Positions 16,262-25,637 are shown, numbered from the stretch's first letter. The stretch: DNA of 47,594 bases from DAIOFH01 sp036745875 (GCA_036745875.1 DAIOFH010000010.1:1-47594), one strand, 5' to 3'. Notes: generated by a model not told the origin, from the letters alone. A program made the numbers and translations.

Positions 16262-18874
16262 TCACCACGAAATCCCTATCTGCAGGAAACCGGCATTTTC
16301 ATAATGATCCTTGCCGAACCTGCCGTTATAGCCTACCGAAACGTCGAGCCGCTCTGTGGCTTTCCACGTCAGCGCAGCCTCAGGCAAACACCAGGCTGAT
16401 TTGGTCCTCTCGGGAGCATACTGGAAGGTCGAGCCGTACTGGGCGTACCTGCCATTGACCTTTCCGCCGAACGAGCCGCCGTATGCGCCCATCAACCGCG
16501 CCGACGCGATAAGGCGCTGCCCGTTGCGCTGCTGAAATGCCTTGGACACCCCAAGGCCGACTCCGCCCTCGGCGTAGGAGGTTGAGAAACCGGACACCGA
16601 CAGGTCCAGCGCGCCGCCGCCGCTTTCAGTAAACCCTCTTACCCGCGTCGTCGCAATGCCTGCTTCCATCTGGGTGGCGATTGTCCAGCCGCCGCATTCC
16701 CATACCGAATATCCGGCCTGCAGACGCGCGCTGCCTGTATGCGATTTCACCTTGGACCCGGAATTCCGAAGGATGGGATCATAGACTATGAACTCGCCGG
16801 GGATGTTGGAGTTGAACAGCGCGCCGGGGATGAATATGCCCCGGTCGTTGTCGAATTTGCCGTACGAATAGGCAGCCGACGCGCCGACAAACAGCTTATC
16901 CCGGCTGAAGCGTCCGTACAGCCCGGTTGAATACCAATCGCCGTCCGCCTTGCCGTCGTTCGACTTCACCCTGGTATCCGACCAGGAACCGAAGATGCCG
17001 CCCGCCAAATCCCCCTTTGCCGCTTCCAGGCCGACCATGACGCCGGCGTTGTTGCTGGTGTATTTCGCGCGCTCCAGTTTGCCAGGGTTGTTCGAGAAGC
17101 TGCCGAACCCTTCCACCCACAGCCTGGGTTGGACGGGGCCTGCCGACCGGAGGCTTGCCAAGGCGTCGTTCGTCGAGACCGCCGCCAACGCCGCCGCGGA
17201 TGTCGCATCGTACAGTTGGCCCTGGCGCACCAGGGCGCGCTGGATGTCCAGGACGCCGATCTGGTTTCGCTCGACCATTTGATAGGATAACTGCGGGCTC
17301 AGCTGCCGCGCCACGGTAGCCAAATCCATGTCGCCGAGAGCGTCCAGGTTTTGGAAGACGAGGGAGGTGTCGCGGTTTATGTCGGCCGCGAGTTCGCCGG
17401 CGAATCCCGCCAACATGGACGCAGCCCCGACGCCCAACCCGGCCACCCGTTCGGCCTGTTTTTCCGAACGTGCCGCCGTCAGGTGCATGTAGGCCTTGTC
17501 GACGCGGATGAAACGATACTCCGTCTGGGCGAGAGGACCATTGTCAGGATAGGTGTCTCGCGCCAGCGCCGCGTCGAAGTTGCTTTCCCAGGTATCCATG
17601 AAATTAGGGTCGGAAAGCTCGGGCATAACCTTGTTCAGAATGTTGCCGAACCGGTAGATCTCGCGCCACTCCTCCTGAGTGTGATCGACGGTGATATCGA
17701 TATTCAGATTGCCAAAAGTCGCAAACGCCGCAATAAACAAATCATTACCGGTGTAGCCGCTGAATAGCGAGGGGGGCAAGACAAGGCTGCGGTCAAACAC
17801 AACCGGATCCCCCGATTCGATAAGCGCCGAAACAATCTCCCCGACGGGAGCACTACGCGCTCCAGATGCCAGGAGCACTATAGCCCCGGTGACATGGGGA
17901 GTGGCCATGCTCGTGCCCGACTCAATCCTTTCCGCCCCAAACGGCACGGAGGACATGATATTATCGCCCGGCGCCAGCAGTACCACCTTATCGCTTTGGT
18001 TGCTCATTGCGGATATCAACCCGTATTCCGAGAGCGAACCCACGGCCAAAGTGTCCGACATGGAGGAGGGAGGAATAATGCCGTTGTTTATCGATTCGTT
18101 CCCTGAAGCGAAAACGGGAACGACGCCCGCATCGACGAGGGCTTGAAGGTATCGCCTGTACTTTTCGCCAAAGTCCGCCTCGGCTTCGCCTGTCGATGCG
18201 GGATAGGCATCGTCCCCCCAGCTGGCATTGACTGCAAGAATGTTATACATTGCGGCAAGACTGGCGATATACTCCAGGCCAAATTCTTCCATGTCATCGC
18301 CCGAAAAATCATTATCGTCCCTGCCGGACCCGTTCCAAGCCGAAGCATGGACCAACACCAATTTGGCATCCGGGGCCATGCCGGCGACAATGCCCGCAAC
18401 ATGGGTTCCATGATCCTCGTCAATCGTCCCGTGCAGGTTTGCCATGTCCAGGCCTGATCCCCAATACACGTCATAGAGAGTGCCGCCGTCATTGATCGTT
18501 TTCATCAGCGTCATGCCCGGAAGGTATGCCTCCTCGGCACTGCCGCGCTCGATGACGCTGACCGCGCCTGATACTTGGCCCAATATTTTATCGGCAATAC
18601 GCGGATGGTTGACATCAAAGGGACTGTCAACGACTCCGGCGGAAATTCCATACCCGGTGATGCCGATTTCATGTAAACGTTCGGCGCCGGTAGATCTGGC
18701 GGAATCCATATAGGATGTTCCCGTCCACAAGGGATACGAGGGCGAACCATCCTGATTAGGCAATCCGGGAAGCGGCCAATACGGTTCCGGGTATGTGCCA
18801 GCGGCGGCCGAAGGCCATAGGAGCAACAGTACGAGAAAACACGCGGAAATAAGCGTTTTGAGGTGGTTGTTCAT
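16262..18874 (-). CDS. Subtilisin-like serine protease autotransporter
   Basis: A secreted or surface serine protease (type V secretion), 870 residues. Signal peptide 1-25 (ISACFLVLLLLWPSAAAG). The S8 passenger has Asp83 (VVDSPFD), His155 (DHGTHVAGI), Asn259 (ASGNES) and Ser322 (GTSMATPHVTG), so the triad is complete. A linker spans about 400-600. A C-terminal beta-barrel of about 270 residues ends in LQIGISW, the aromatic end expected of an outer-membrane barrel. The ATG at 18874 has GGAGG five bases before it; the in-frame ATG at 18886 has none. Monocistronic, facing trpA across a shared terminator. Target proteins are unknown. Confidence 0.9.
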   Translation of the reverse strand: MNNHLKTLISACFLVLLLLWPSAAAGTYPEPYWPLPGLPNQDGSPSYPLWTGTSYMDSARSTGAERLHEIGITGYGISAGVVDSPFDVNHPRIADKILGQVSGAVSVIERGSAEEAYLPGMTLMKTINDGGTLYDVYWGSGLDMANLHGTIDEDHGTHVAGIVAGMAPDAKLVLVHASAWNGSGRDDNDFSGDDMEEFGLEYIASLAAMYNILAVNASWGDDAYPASTGEAEADFGEKYRRYLQALVDAGVVPVFASGNESINNGIIPPSSMSDTLAVGSLSEYGLISAMSNQSDKVVLLAPGDNIMSSVPFGAERIESGTSMATPHVTGAIVLLASGARSAPVGEIVSALIESGDPVVFDRSLVLPPSLFSGYTGNDLFIAAFATFGNLNIDITVDHTQEEWREIYRFGNILNKVMPELSDPNFMDTWESNFDAALARDTYPDNGPLAQTEYRFIRVDKAYMHLTAARSEKQAERVAGLGVGAASMLAGFAGELAADINRDTSLVFQNLDALGDMDLATVARQLSPQLSYQMVERNQIGVLDIQRALVRQGQLYDATSAAALAAVSTNDALASLRSAGPVQPRLWVEGFGSFSNNPGKLERAKYTSNNAGVMVGLEAAKGDLAGGIFGSWSDTRVKSNDGKADGDWYSTGLYGRFSRDKLFVGASAAYSYGKFDNDRGIFIPGALFNSNIPGEFIVYDPILRNSGSKVKSHTGSARLQAGYSVWECGGWTIATQMEAGIATTRVRGFTESGGGALDLSVSGFSTSYAEGGVGLGVSKAFQQRNGQRLIASARLMGAYGGSFGGKVNGRYAQYGSTFQYAPERTKSAWCLPEAALTWKATERLDVSVGYNGRFGKDHYENAGFLQIGISW

Positions 18875-18982
18875 GCTCCCCTCCATGAAATATTCATAAG
18901 ATATGGATTTTTTGGTAGTTTACAGAAAGAGTATGGTTTATTCCACTATTTTCAAAGACCTTAACAAAAATAGAGTTGTCCC

Positions 18983-19017
18983 AAAAACAACCCCGCGGAT
19001 CCTTTCGGAACGCGGGG
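18983..19017 (-). terminator. Terminator of clpB
   Basis: On the minus strand CCCCGCG / CGCGGGG (18991-18997 and 19011-19017) with a 13-base loop is followed by TTGTTTTT. It lies 34 bases after the clpB stop. Confidence 0.7.
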
Positions 19018-19050
19018 CAATTAAGTCAATAGGACTGCTGCTTTTTTACA

Positions 19051-21630
19051 TTACTTGAACACCAGTTCGCCGTTCTCGGCCGCAAGGTGGATGACCGATC
19101 CGTCGTGGTAGGTACCGTCGAGGATCTTTTCGGCGATACGGTTCTGGACGCGGTTCTGGATGACGCGCGCCAGCGGTCGTGCGCCGTAGTCCGGGTCGTA
19201 GCCTTCCTTCGCCAGGATGTCGGCGGCCGCCTTGTCGATCTCCAGGCGCATGTTCTTGTGCCTGAGGATTTCCCTGAGGCCATGGAGCTGGATTTCCAGC
19301 ACTTCCCTGATCGCCTTTTCGTCGAGGCGGTGGAAGACGATCACGTCGTCCAGGCGGTTCAGGAACTCGGGACGGAAATGTTCCCGCAGGATCGCCTGTA
19401 TCCGCAGCTTGAACTTGGGATCGTCCAGATCGTGGGCGGCGGCGATTTCCCGCGAACCGAGGTTCGACGTGAGGATGACGATCGTGTTGGTGAAGTCCAC
19501 CGTCCTGCCTTGCCCGTCAGTCAGGCGGCCTTCGTCCAGAACCTGCAGCAGCACGTTGAAGACGTCGGAGTGGGCTTTTTCAATTTCGTCAAAAAGCACC
19601 ACCGCATAAGGACGCCTGCGCACCGCTTCGGTGAGGTATCCGCCTTCCTCGTAGCCGACATATCCTGGAGGCGCGCCGATGAGCCTCGCCACGGAATGCT
19701 TTTCCATGAACTCGGACATGTCGATCCTGACCATGTTGTGTTCATCGTCGAAGAGAAACTCCGCAAGCGAACGGGCGACTTCGGTTTTGCCGACGCCGGT
19801 GGGTCCGAGGAAAATAAAACTGCCTATCGGCCGGTTCGGGCGCTGCAATCCCGCCCTGCTGCGGCGAACCGCATTGCTGACGGCGGTCAACGCGGAATCC
19901 TGGCCGACAACCCTCGCCCGCATCCGGTCTTCCATCTGGAGGAGCTTTTGCATTTCGCTTTCCAGCATCCTGGAGACGGGAATACCGGTCCAGCGGGAGA
20001 CGACTTCCGCGATATCCTCCGGATCGACCTCTTCCTTCAGCATCGCGCCGTCCTTCTGGATCTCCGCCAGCCTGTTGTTTTCCTCTTCGAGCTTCTTGGC
20101 AAGCTGGGGGATGGTGCCGTAGTTGATCTCGGCGACCTTGTCCAGCTGGCCGTTCCTTTCGGCGAATTCAGCCTCGTTCTTGGCGTTTTCCGTATCTTCC
20201 TTCAGCTTGCGGATGACGGAAATGGCGTCCTTTTCCGCCTGCCAGCGCGCGGTCATGGCCTGCATGTCCTCGGCGATGTCCGCCATCTGCTTCTTGAGGG
20301 TTTCCCGCCGCTCGACGGCCGGGGCGTCCGTATCTTTCTCGAGCGCCTTCAGCTCGATCTCGATCTGGGTGTGACGCCGGGTCAGGGCGTCAAGTTCTTC
20401 CGGCATCGAATCGATCTGGATGCGCAGGCTTGAACACGCCTCGTCCACAAGGTCGATGGCCTTGTCGGGCAGGAAGCGGTCGGCGATATACCTGTGGGAC
20501 AACTCCGCCGCGGACACCAGCGCCGAATCCTGGATGCGGACTCCGTGGTGGACTTCGTAGCGTTCTTTCAGGCCGCGAAGGATGGCGATAGTGGATTCCA
20601 CCGTTGGTTCGCCGACAAACACCGGCTGGAACCGGCGCGCCAGGGCGGCGTCCTTTTCGACATGCTTGCGGTATTCATCCAGGGTGGTCGCGCCGATACA
20701 GCGCAGCTCGCCGCGGGCCAAAGCGGGTTTCAGGAGGTTCGCGGCGTCTGCCGCGCCCTCTGCCGCACCCGCACCGATAATGGTGTGGAGTTCGTCTATA
20801 AAGAGGACGACCTCGCCGGCCGCCTCGGTGACTTCCTTGAGGACGGCCTTGAGCCTGTCTTCGAATTCACCGCGGTATTTCGCGCCGGCGATCAGAGCAC
20901 CGACGTCCAGGGCAAGCACCCGACGGTTTTTCAACGTTTCCGGAACGTCGCCGGCGGTGATTCGCCTGGCAAGGCCTTCGGCGATCGCGGTTTTGCCGGT
21001 GCCCGGTTCGCCGATAAGAACCGGGTTGTTTTTGGTGCGCCGCGACAACACCTGCATGACGCGGCGGATTTCGTCGTCGCGACCGATCACAGGGTCCAGT
21101 TTGCCCAGTCGGGCGGCTTCCGTCAGGTCCCGGGCATAGCGTTTCAATGCCTGGTACTTGTCCTCCGGGTTCTGGTCCGTGACCCGGTGGCTGCCACGGA
21201 CGTCCTCAAGGGCCTGCAGAACGGCGGCGCGGGTGATTCCGGCTGTCGACAAAGCGGCTCCCAGGCCGTTCTTAGCCTTGTCCGCCATGGCGAGAAGCAG
21301 GTGCTCGGTGGACAGGTACTCGTCCTGCAACCGTTCCGCTTCAGCCCAGGCGGCCTCGATGATTTCACGCAAATCACGGGACAGCAGGCTGCCCGCTTCC
21401 ACCCCCGCGACCTGGGGTTTTGCGGCGATGAGCGAGTAGAGCTTTTCTTTCAACCAACCCGGATCGGATCCAAGTTTCTTAAGGATCGACGGGACAATGC
21501 CTTCCTCCTGGTCCAACAGCGCCAGGAGGAGATGTTCGGACGAAATCTCCTGGTTTTGATGTTTTGCGGCCAGGAGCCGCGCTTGTTCGAGCGCCTCCTG
21601 TGCTTTAAGCGTCAATTTATCCAATCGCAT
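19051..21630 (-). CDS. clpB: ATP-dependent disaggregase ClpB
   Basis: Hexameric AAA+ chaperone that extracts and refolds aggregated proteins with DnaK. It has 859 residues, normal length. Order: Clp N-domain (1-145, two repeats beginning KLTLKAQEAL and LREIIEAAW), NBD1 with Walker A GEPGTGKT (207-214), the coiled middle domain (about 400-520), and NBD2 with Walker A GPTGVGKT (about 606). It has the pore loops and the C-terminal domain. A strong ribosome site, GAGGAGG, lies before the ATG. No CIRCE-type repeat was seen upstream, so the heat-shock control is not evident. It is monocistronic. Confidence 0.96.
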   Translation of the reverse strand: MRLDKLTLKAQEALEQARLLAAKHQNQEISSEHLLLALLDQEEGIVPSILKKLGSDPGWLKEKLYSLIAAKPQVAGVEAGSLLSRDLREIIEAAWAEAERLQDEYLSTEHLLLAMADKAKNGLGAALSTAGITRAAVLQALEDVRGSHRVTDQNPEDKYQALKRYARDLTEAARLGKLDPVIGRDDEIRRVMQVLSRRTKNNPVLIGEPGTGKTAIAEGLARRITAGDVPETLKNRRVLALDVGALIAGAKYRGEFEDRLKAVLKEVTEAAGEVVLFIDELHTIIGAGAAEGAADAANLLKPALARGELRCIGATTLDEYRKHVEKDAALARRFQPVFVGEPTVESTIAILRGLKERYEVHHGVRIQDSALVSAAELSHRYIADRFLPDKAIDLVDEACSSLRIQIDSMPEELDALTRRHTQIEIELKALEKDTDAPAVERRETLKKQMADIAEDMQAMTARWQAEKDAISVIRKLKEDTENAKNEAEFAERNGQLDKVAEINYGTIPQLAKKLEEENNRLAEIQKDGAMLKEEVDPEDIAEVVSRWTGIPVSRMLESEMQKLLQMEDRMRARVVGQDSALTAVSNAVRRSRAGLQRPNRPIGSFIFLGPTGVGKTEVARSLAEFLFDDEHNMVRIDMSEFMEKHSVARLIGAPPGYVGYEEGGYLTEAVRRRPYAVVLFDEIEKAHSDVFNVLLQVLDEGRLTDGQGRTVDFTNTIVILTSNLGSREIAAAHDLDDPKFKLRIQAILREHFRPEFLNRLDDVIVFHRLDEKAIREVLEIQLHGLREILRHKNMRLEIDKAAADILAKEGYDPDYGARPLARVIQNRVQNRIAEKILDGTYHDGSVIHLAAENGELVFK

Positions 21631-21972
21631 GGAATAACCTCCTCAAATAGGATTTTCTGCCTCATCCTGTTTCTTATAAAAATGAAATTTACTCTTACAT
21701 ATATATAAACTATTAATATCACTAACAGACAGCTACTATCGGTTTAAGCAATAAATTACCTGTAAAGTTACCTGTCTACGGTAAGATTACAATTCTCCTG
21801 CCAAAATCACACTTTATTTCTCGACCAATTTGATCAAGAATGGGAATCGATAAAAATTTCCCGCAAGGCACAGATAACATATTGGTAATTATGTAATTAT
21901 TCCGACATGACGCACTTGCCCAACAGTCGGTCAACCGGACTGCCAGTATAAACAGGTGCTCAAAACACATAT

Positions 21973-21983
21973 GTCACTTTGAC
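21973..21983. promoter_or_regulatory. GTCA-N3-TGAC palindrome, site 1
   Basis: GTCACTTTGAC within TGTCACTTTGACCA. It recurs exactly 40 bases downstream with two changed spacer bases. Both lie upstream of the promoter at 22071. It is probably a binding site for an unknown dimeric regulator. The rest of 21631-21970 is AT-rich with no supported gene. Confidence 0.4.
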
Positions 21984-22012
21984 CAGGGCATCCTTTTACC
22001 TTAAAAAACCGT

Positions 22013-22023
22013 GTCATTATGAC
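22013..22023. promoter_or_regulatory. GTCA-N3-TGAC palindrome, site 2
   Basis: GTCATTATGAC within TGTCATTATGACCA; 12 of 14 bases match site 1 at 21972-21985. The 40-base spacing is close to four helical turns, and the site ends about 47 bases before the -35 box at 22071. Confidence 0.4.
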
Positions 22024-22070
22024 CAATGAGATGTTTTCCAATGTAAATGGCAAGTTATTTTTTTTGCGGA

Positions 22071-22098
22071 TTGACAAATATTTAATCAATGATATACT
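22071..22098 (+). promoter_or_regulatory. Strong sigma-70-type promoter
   Basis: TTGACA (22071-22076), 16-base spacer, TATACT (22093-22098). It drives the HEAT-repeat gene through an untranslated region of about 175 bases. That leader holds a 38-codon frame (22125-22241, start MSKNAISLCK) with no convincing ribosome site. Confidence 0.65.
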
Positions 22099-22280
22099 CT
22101 TTAATTCTTGAGAGTTATAGCAAAATGTCAAAAAACGCTATATCATTGTGCAAATCTCAAAAAAACGTTATTTTGAGGGGGAAGAGAGCCTGTTCAGCGC
22201 TATCGGAGGGTTGTTTCCTTACTAGGACACATAAAGTATAATAAGCCTGAACTCTGATACTAATTGAAGACAAGCAAATC

Positions 22281-23906
22281 GTGAATGCTACATTAAAATC
22301 AATTCAACAGTTGATCTCTCACCCCGACCCCACCCTTAGGCTCGCGGCCATAAGGGTGCTTCGTGCTATTAATGCCAAGGAACCGGCGATCCACAAAACA
22401 TTAGCCGACCTGATGATAGAGACGGACAACCCGGAGATTTTCGAAGCGGCGCTAGAAACGATCGAATCAGCGCCGCATGAACAGATATTGCGCCAACTTG
22501 TGCGTGTCCTCGACAAGGGCGACCAGTACCAGGACCGCATCCTTGACGCCATCGCCAAGATCGGCCCCAAGGCTGTTCAGCCCCTTAAACAGCAGTTCGA
22601 TAAGGTACCGCCGGAAACGCAGCGCCGTATGGTCAGGGTTTTACCCAGAATCCGGACCCATTTGGCACATACTTTCCTCATCGACTGCTTGGCGCATCCC
22701 GATCTTCATGTCATGCGCGAAGCCATCCGGTCGCTCCGGGAGGAAATGGGGAAATATACCCAGCAGGAGAAAAACGACCTCCTCGGCCAGCTACAGCTCC
22801 AGCTCAAGGACAAGCGGATCAGGCAAAACGATTCAGCACTTTCGGCCGGGATCATCGCACTGGGGATTATCGCCGACCCGCGCTCGGAGGCCAAACTGCT
22901 GTCGTTTATTACCTCCAGCACTTTCCCGCAGGTCCGGCGCTACGCCCTGATGAGCCTGTCATGCCTGCCGTTGACCGAAGGCAAGCACCCCGAGGTCATC
23001 GCCGCCCTCAATCCGATCCTCGACGATCCGGATTATGAAGGCCTGGTGCGGCACGCCATCGCCGCCCTGGACCTCATCGAACCGGACAAGGACGACCAGG
23101 ACCGCCTGCGCCTGCTGCTGAAAAACCAGCACATGGGCGTGCGCATCTATGCGATCGGCAAACTCGCCGGACTTGATTCGCCGAACAATGCCCAGCTTAT
23201 TCTCGAGTTCCTCTCGGCGAGCGAGCAGGACCTCAAGGAAGCGGCCATCGAAGCATTGTCCCGCATGAACTCCGCCGTCAACATCATCCTCAAGGATGTC
23301 GACGAGAATCCCGGCCATATCAGGTCGCAGGATCTGATGCGCATACTCTCGAACCACCACAACAGGATCACCCCGGAGCGCGCCAGAAACCGGGTCAAAA
23401 AGATGCTGGAAATGCGCAGCCGCGGCGACAGGCATTTCGAGCTGCATTGGGACGCATTGAAGAGCCTGCGCCCTGACATCCTGCAGGCGGAAATCCTCAA
23501 GATCGCGGACGCCGCGTTCGACAATTCGGATTATGCCAAGGCCAAAACCAACCTTGAGCTTCTTGACAGCGGCGGCCTGTTGACGCCGTCCCTCAGGTAC
23601 CGCCTGATGCTGGCCAGCCTCAAGACGTCGGAAAAATCGCGGTCGCGCGGCAGCCGCGCCTCCGATCCGGCTCTGGAACACGCGGCCAAGCTGCTGGCGG
23701 AAAACCCCAAGGAATTCAAGCAAAGGCTGCTTTCGGAAAAGATCCTGACGGACGAGGACTTTTTCTACCTCGGCTACCATTTTTCGGAAAAGCTCAATGA
23801 AGAACGGCGTTTCGGCGCCGATCTGCTGCGCCACGTCCTGAACCGCTGGCCGCGCCGCCAGACTGCCAAGGCCGCGAAGCAAAAATTACAGGTCGAAGGG
23901 CAGTAA
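22281..23906 (+). CDS. HEAT-repeat protein
   Basis: A cytoplasmic alpha-helical repeat protein of 541 residues, all soluble and without a signal peptide. Repeats such as HPDPTLRLAAIRVLRAINA, HPDLHVMREAIRSLRE and SEQDLKEAAIEALSRM show the HEAT pattern with conserved Pro/Asp turns. The last 150 residues change to TPR-like helices (FDNSDYAKAKTNLELLDSGG). The start is a GTG with only a weak AAGACAAG site. HEAT proteins are usually scaffolds or regulators of partner proteins; the partner is unknown here. It heads a four-gene plus-strand set with a lipoprotein, a ferredoxin/NuoB-like protein and a ferritin-like protein. Confidence 0.8.
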   Translation: MNATLKSIQQLISHPDPTLRLAAIRVLRAINAKEPAIHKTLADLMIETDNPEIFEAALETIESAPHEQILRQLVRVLDKGDQYQDRILDAIAKIGPKAVQPLKQQFDKVPPETQRRMVRVLPRIRTHLAHTFLIDCLAHPDLHVMREAIRSLREEMGKYTQQEKNDLLGQLQLQLKDKRIRQNDSALSAGIIALGIIADPRSEAKLLSFITSSTFPQVRRYALMSLSCLPLTEGKHPEVIAALNPILDDPDYEGLVRHAIAALDLIEPDKDDQDRLRLLLKNQHMGVRIYAIGKLAGLDSPNNAQLILEFLSASEQDLKEAAIEALSRMNSAVNIILKDVDENPGHIRSQDLMRILSNHHNRITPERARNRVKKMLEMRSRGDRHFELHWDALKSLRPDILQAEILKIADAAFDNSDYAKAKTNLELLDSGGLLTPSLRYRLMLASLKTSEKSRSRGSRASDPALEHAAKLLAENPKEFKQRLLSEKILTDEDFFYLGYHFSEKLNEERRFGADLLRHVLNRWPRRQTAKAAKQKLQVEGQ

Positions 23907-23919
23907 TGGAGCTTTTCAC

Positions 23920-24114
23920 ATGAGACGTTACTGGATATTGCCGCTTGTAGCGTCTGCGCTTTTTGTCTTTGGTTGTGGTGATTCCGAATATTCGTCGCCT
24001 GATTATGATCCACAGTATTCGCCACTCGAGCGTTCCGACGGCCCCCGTACGTACAAGGAATTTGGCCGGGCTCAGCAGTTGGAAAACCAGCCACCCTCGG
24101 GACGGCTGCATTAG
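23920..24114 (+). CDS. Small lipoprotein
   Basis: A 64-residue protein with a basic start (MRRYW), a hydrophobic stretch and a lipobox (FVFGC) that would be cleaved and lipidated at Cys19. The mature part is only 46 residues, rich in Tyr, Ser, Pro and Asp. GGAG lies eight bases before the ATG. It is 13 bases from the HEAT gene and so is probably cotranscribed. The family is not recognised; function unknown. Confidence 0.7.
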   Translation: MRRYWILPLVASALFVFGCGDSEYSSPDYDPQYSPLERSDGPRTYKEFGRAQQLENQPPSGRLH

Positions 24115-24188
24115 AACACTTCCGGATGCCGCCGCGCCAGACTCATTTGCACAACGCCGGTTTCCACCTCATCCAAGGGACAATCGCC

Positions 24189-25004
24189 ATGTCCGGCATT
24201 CTTTTTGAACGCCTAAAACAAAAACACCGCACCATGCATTACCCTTCCGGTCCCGCGCCCGAATTGCCGGAACGCTGGAACGGCCTCCCAGTGCTCAATC
24301 CGAACGGCAAGATACTTGATCCGGAAAACGCACTGACCTGCCCGACAGGCGCATTGCATTTCAAGGATGGCCGGCCGGTCGCCATCGATATGGGAACATG
24401 CCTTTTCTGCGGCAAGTGCGCCGCCCGCTATCCCGACTGCATTTCATTTGGCAAGGAATATTCGTTGGCGCGATTCGACCGGGAAAGCCTGGTCGTCGGG
24501 GATGTCGAGGCAGTTTTCCCGAAAGCGGACAAGCGCGCCGATGCGAAAACTGAACAAATGCGGAAAAAGGATACGGAGGAGCGTGAACAGCGGGTAAAAA
24601 AAATCCGCGCCCTGTGCAAGCGATCTTTCAAAATGCGACAGGTATCAGCAGGGGGTTGCAATGCCTGTGAAGCCGACTCAAACGTCCTTACTACGATCGG
24701 ATGGGACTTGAGCCGCTTCGGGATTGGCTTTGTCGCCTCGCCCCGTCATGCCGACGGGTTGCTGGTCACGGGGCCCGTGACTCCGAATATGCGCCTGGCG
24801 CTGGAAAAAACCTACAATGCTGTCCCGGATCCGTGTGTGGTGATTGCGGTCGGGGCATGCGCCATTTCCGGCGGCGTGTATGCGGGCAAGCGCGAACAAT
24901 GCGGCGTGGACGGCATTCTGCCGGTCGACATGTATATCCCCGGCTGTCCGCCTCACCCGCTGGTCATACTCGAAGGTTTGCTGCGTTTGCTCGAAAAGGT
25001 GTAA
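24189..25004 (+). CDS. Ferredoxin-domain / hydrogenase small-subunit (NuoB/HycG-like) fusion protein
   Basis: 271 residues from the ATG at 24189, which has AAGGGA eight bases before it; an upstream in-frame start at 24126 has none. Residues 45-90 carry half of a bacterial ferredoxin: CPTG with Cys51, then CLFCGKCAARYPDC with Cys71, 74, 77 and 84. Enough ligands remain for one 4Fe-4S cluster. Residues 150-271 match the NADH-quinone oxidoreductase 20-kDa subunit and group-4 NiFe hydrogenase small subunits. They keep likely cluster ligands Cys157, Cys160, Cys224 (GACAISGG) and Cys253 (PGCPPHP). The parts are joined by a Lys/Glu-rich helix at 115-145. No large subunit, membrane subunit or maturation gene is near. 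It is probably an electron-transfer protein; the partner is unknown. Confidence 0.8.
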   Translation: MSGILFERLKQKHRTMHYPSGPAPELPERWNGLPVLNPNGKILDPENALTCPTGALHFKDGRPVAIDMGTCLFCGKCAARYPDCISFGKEYSLARFDRESLVVGDVEAVFPKADKRADAKTEQMRKKDTEEREQRVKKIRALCKRSFKMRQVSAGGCNACEADSNVLTTIGWDLSRFGIGFVASPRHADGLLVTGPVTPNMRLALEKTYNAVPDPCVVIAVGACAISGGVYAGKREQCGVDGILPVDMYIPGCPPHPLVILEGLLRLLEKV

Positions 25005-25056
25005 CCGGAGTTCAGGAGAGGGGGTAAAAAACTCTCAACCGAAAAGGGTATTAGTT

Positions 25057-25596
25057 ATGGAAAATGCCATGAACGCCAAAGAGGCGTTGCCGATGTTGAT
25101 GACCACCCAGCTGATGTCCGCCGAAGTTTATTCCCGTTTCCTCCACATGGGCGGCGAACCGGAAAGAAAACTCTGGAGCAAAATGCTCGGGGAAGAAGTC
25201 GACCATATAGAATATCTGCGCAACGTCATGAACGGTCCGATTCCGGACGATATCGATCTGCCGCTGGTCAACATCGACCGCATGAACAAGGTGTGCGAAC
25301 GTATCACCCTTCAGGGCATGGATTCCTTCATGCTGCGGCTGGAGGGAGCATTGCGGCTCGAGTGCGCTGAACTGGACTTCGGCCTCGAATCGCTTGCCGC
25401 GAAAAAATTCGCCAAGGAAAACCTCATCATCAATTACCCCGGCGACATCAACAAGCACCTGGACGACCTGAAATTCCAAGCCCAACGCTATGCCGCATCG
25501 CCGAACATCTCCATGCAGATCGCGCGCCTCAGCGAGCTCCAGGACGCCAACGACGGTTCCACCACCACGATCAGGCGTCAGTTGGATCATGTGTGA
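25057..25596 (+). CDS. Ferritin-like-domain protein
   Basis: 179 residues, predicted all-helical and soluble. SAEVYSRFLHMGGEPE and then EEVDHIEYL give the first Glu and an ExxH motif like those of ferritin/rubrerythrin di-iron bundles. EGALRLECAELDFG provides further acidic residues on a third helix. The expected last ExxH is not evident, so metal binding is unproven. AAAGGG lies before the ATG at 25057; longer frames upstream lie over the preceding gene in another frame. It is 52 bases downstream of the ferredoxin fusion and probably cotranscribed, which would suit a role in redox or oxidant defence. No precise family is recognised. Confidence 0.7.
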   Translation: MENAMNAKEALPMLMTTQLMSAEVYSRFLHMGGEPERKLWSKMLGEEVDHIEYLRNVMNGPIPDDIDLPLVNIDRMNKVCERITLQGMDSFMLRLEGALRLECAELDFGLESLAAKKFAKENLIINYPGDINKHLDDLKFQAQRYAASPNISMQIARLSELQDANDGSTTTIRRQLDHV

Positions 25597-25614
25597 CGCG
25601 GTAAGGTTGTTACC

Positions 25615-25637
25615 TCCCCTCGCCCTAACGGCGAGGG
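25615..25637. terminator. GC-rich hairpin between convergent genes
   Basis: Nine-base arms CCCCTCGCC and GGCGAGGGG with a 5-base loop, between the ferritin-like gene and araC, which face each other. There is no T run, so termination is likely weak or needs a factor. Confidence 0.4.

Noticed and set aside
21776..22131. Minus-strand frames of 64 and 66 codons upstream of clpB
   Set aside because: No ribosome sites or motifs; they cover the palindromic sites and promoter of the divergent gene.
22125..22241. 38-codon frame in the leader of the HEAT-repeat gene
   Set aside because: No convincing ribosome site and no similarity recognised; kept only as a remark.
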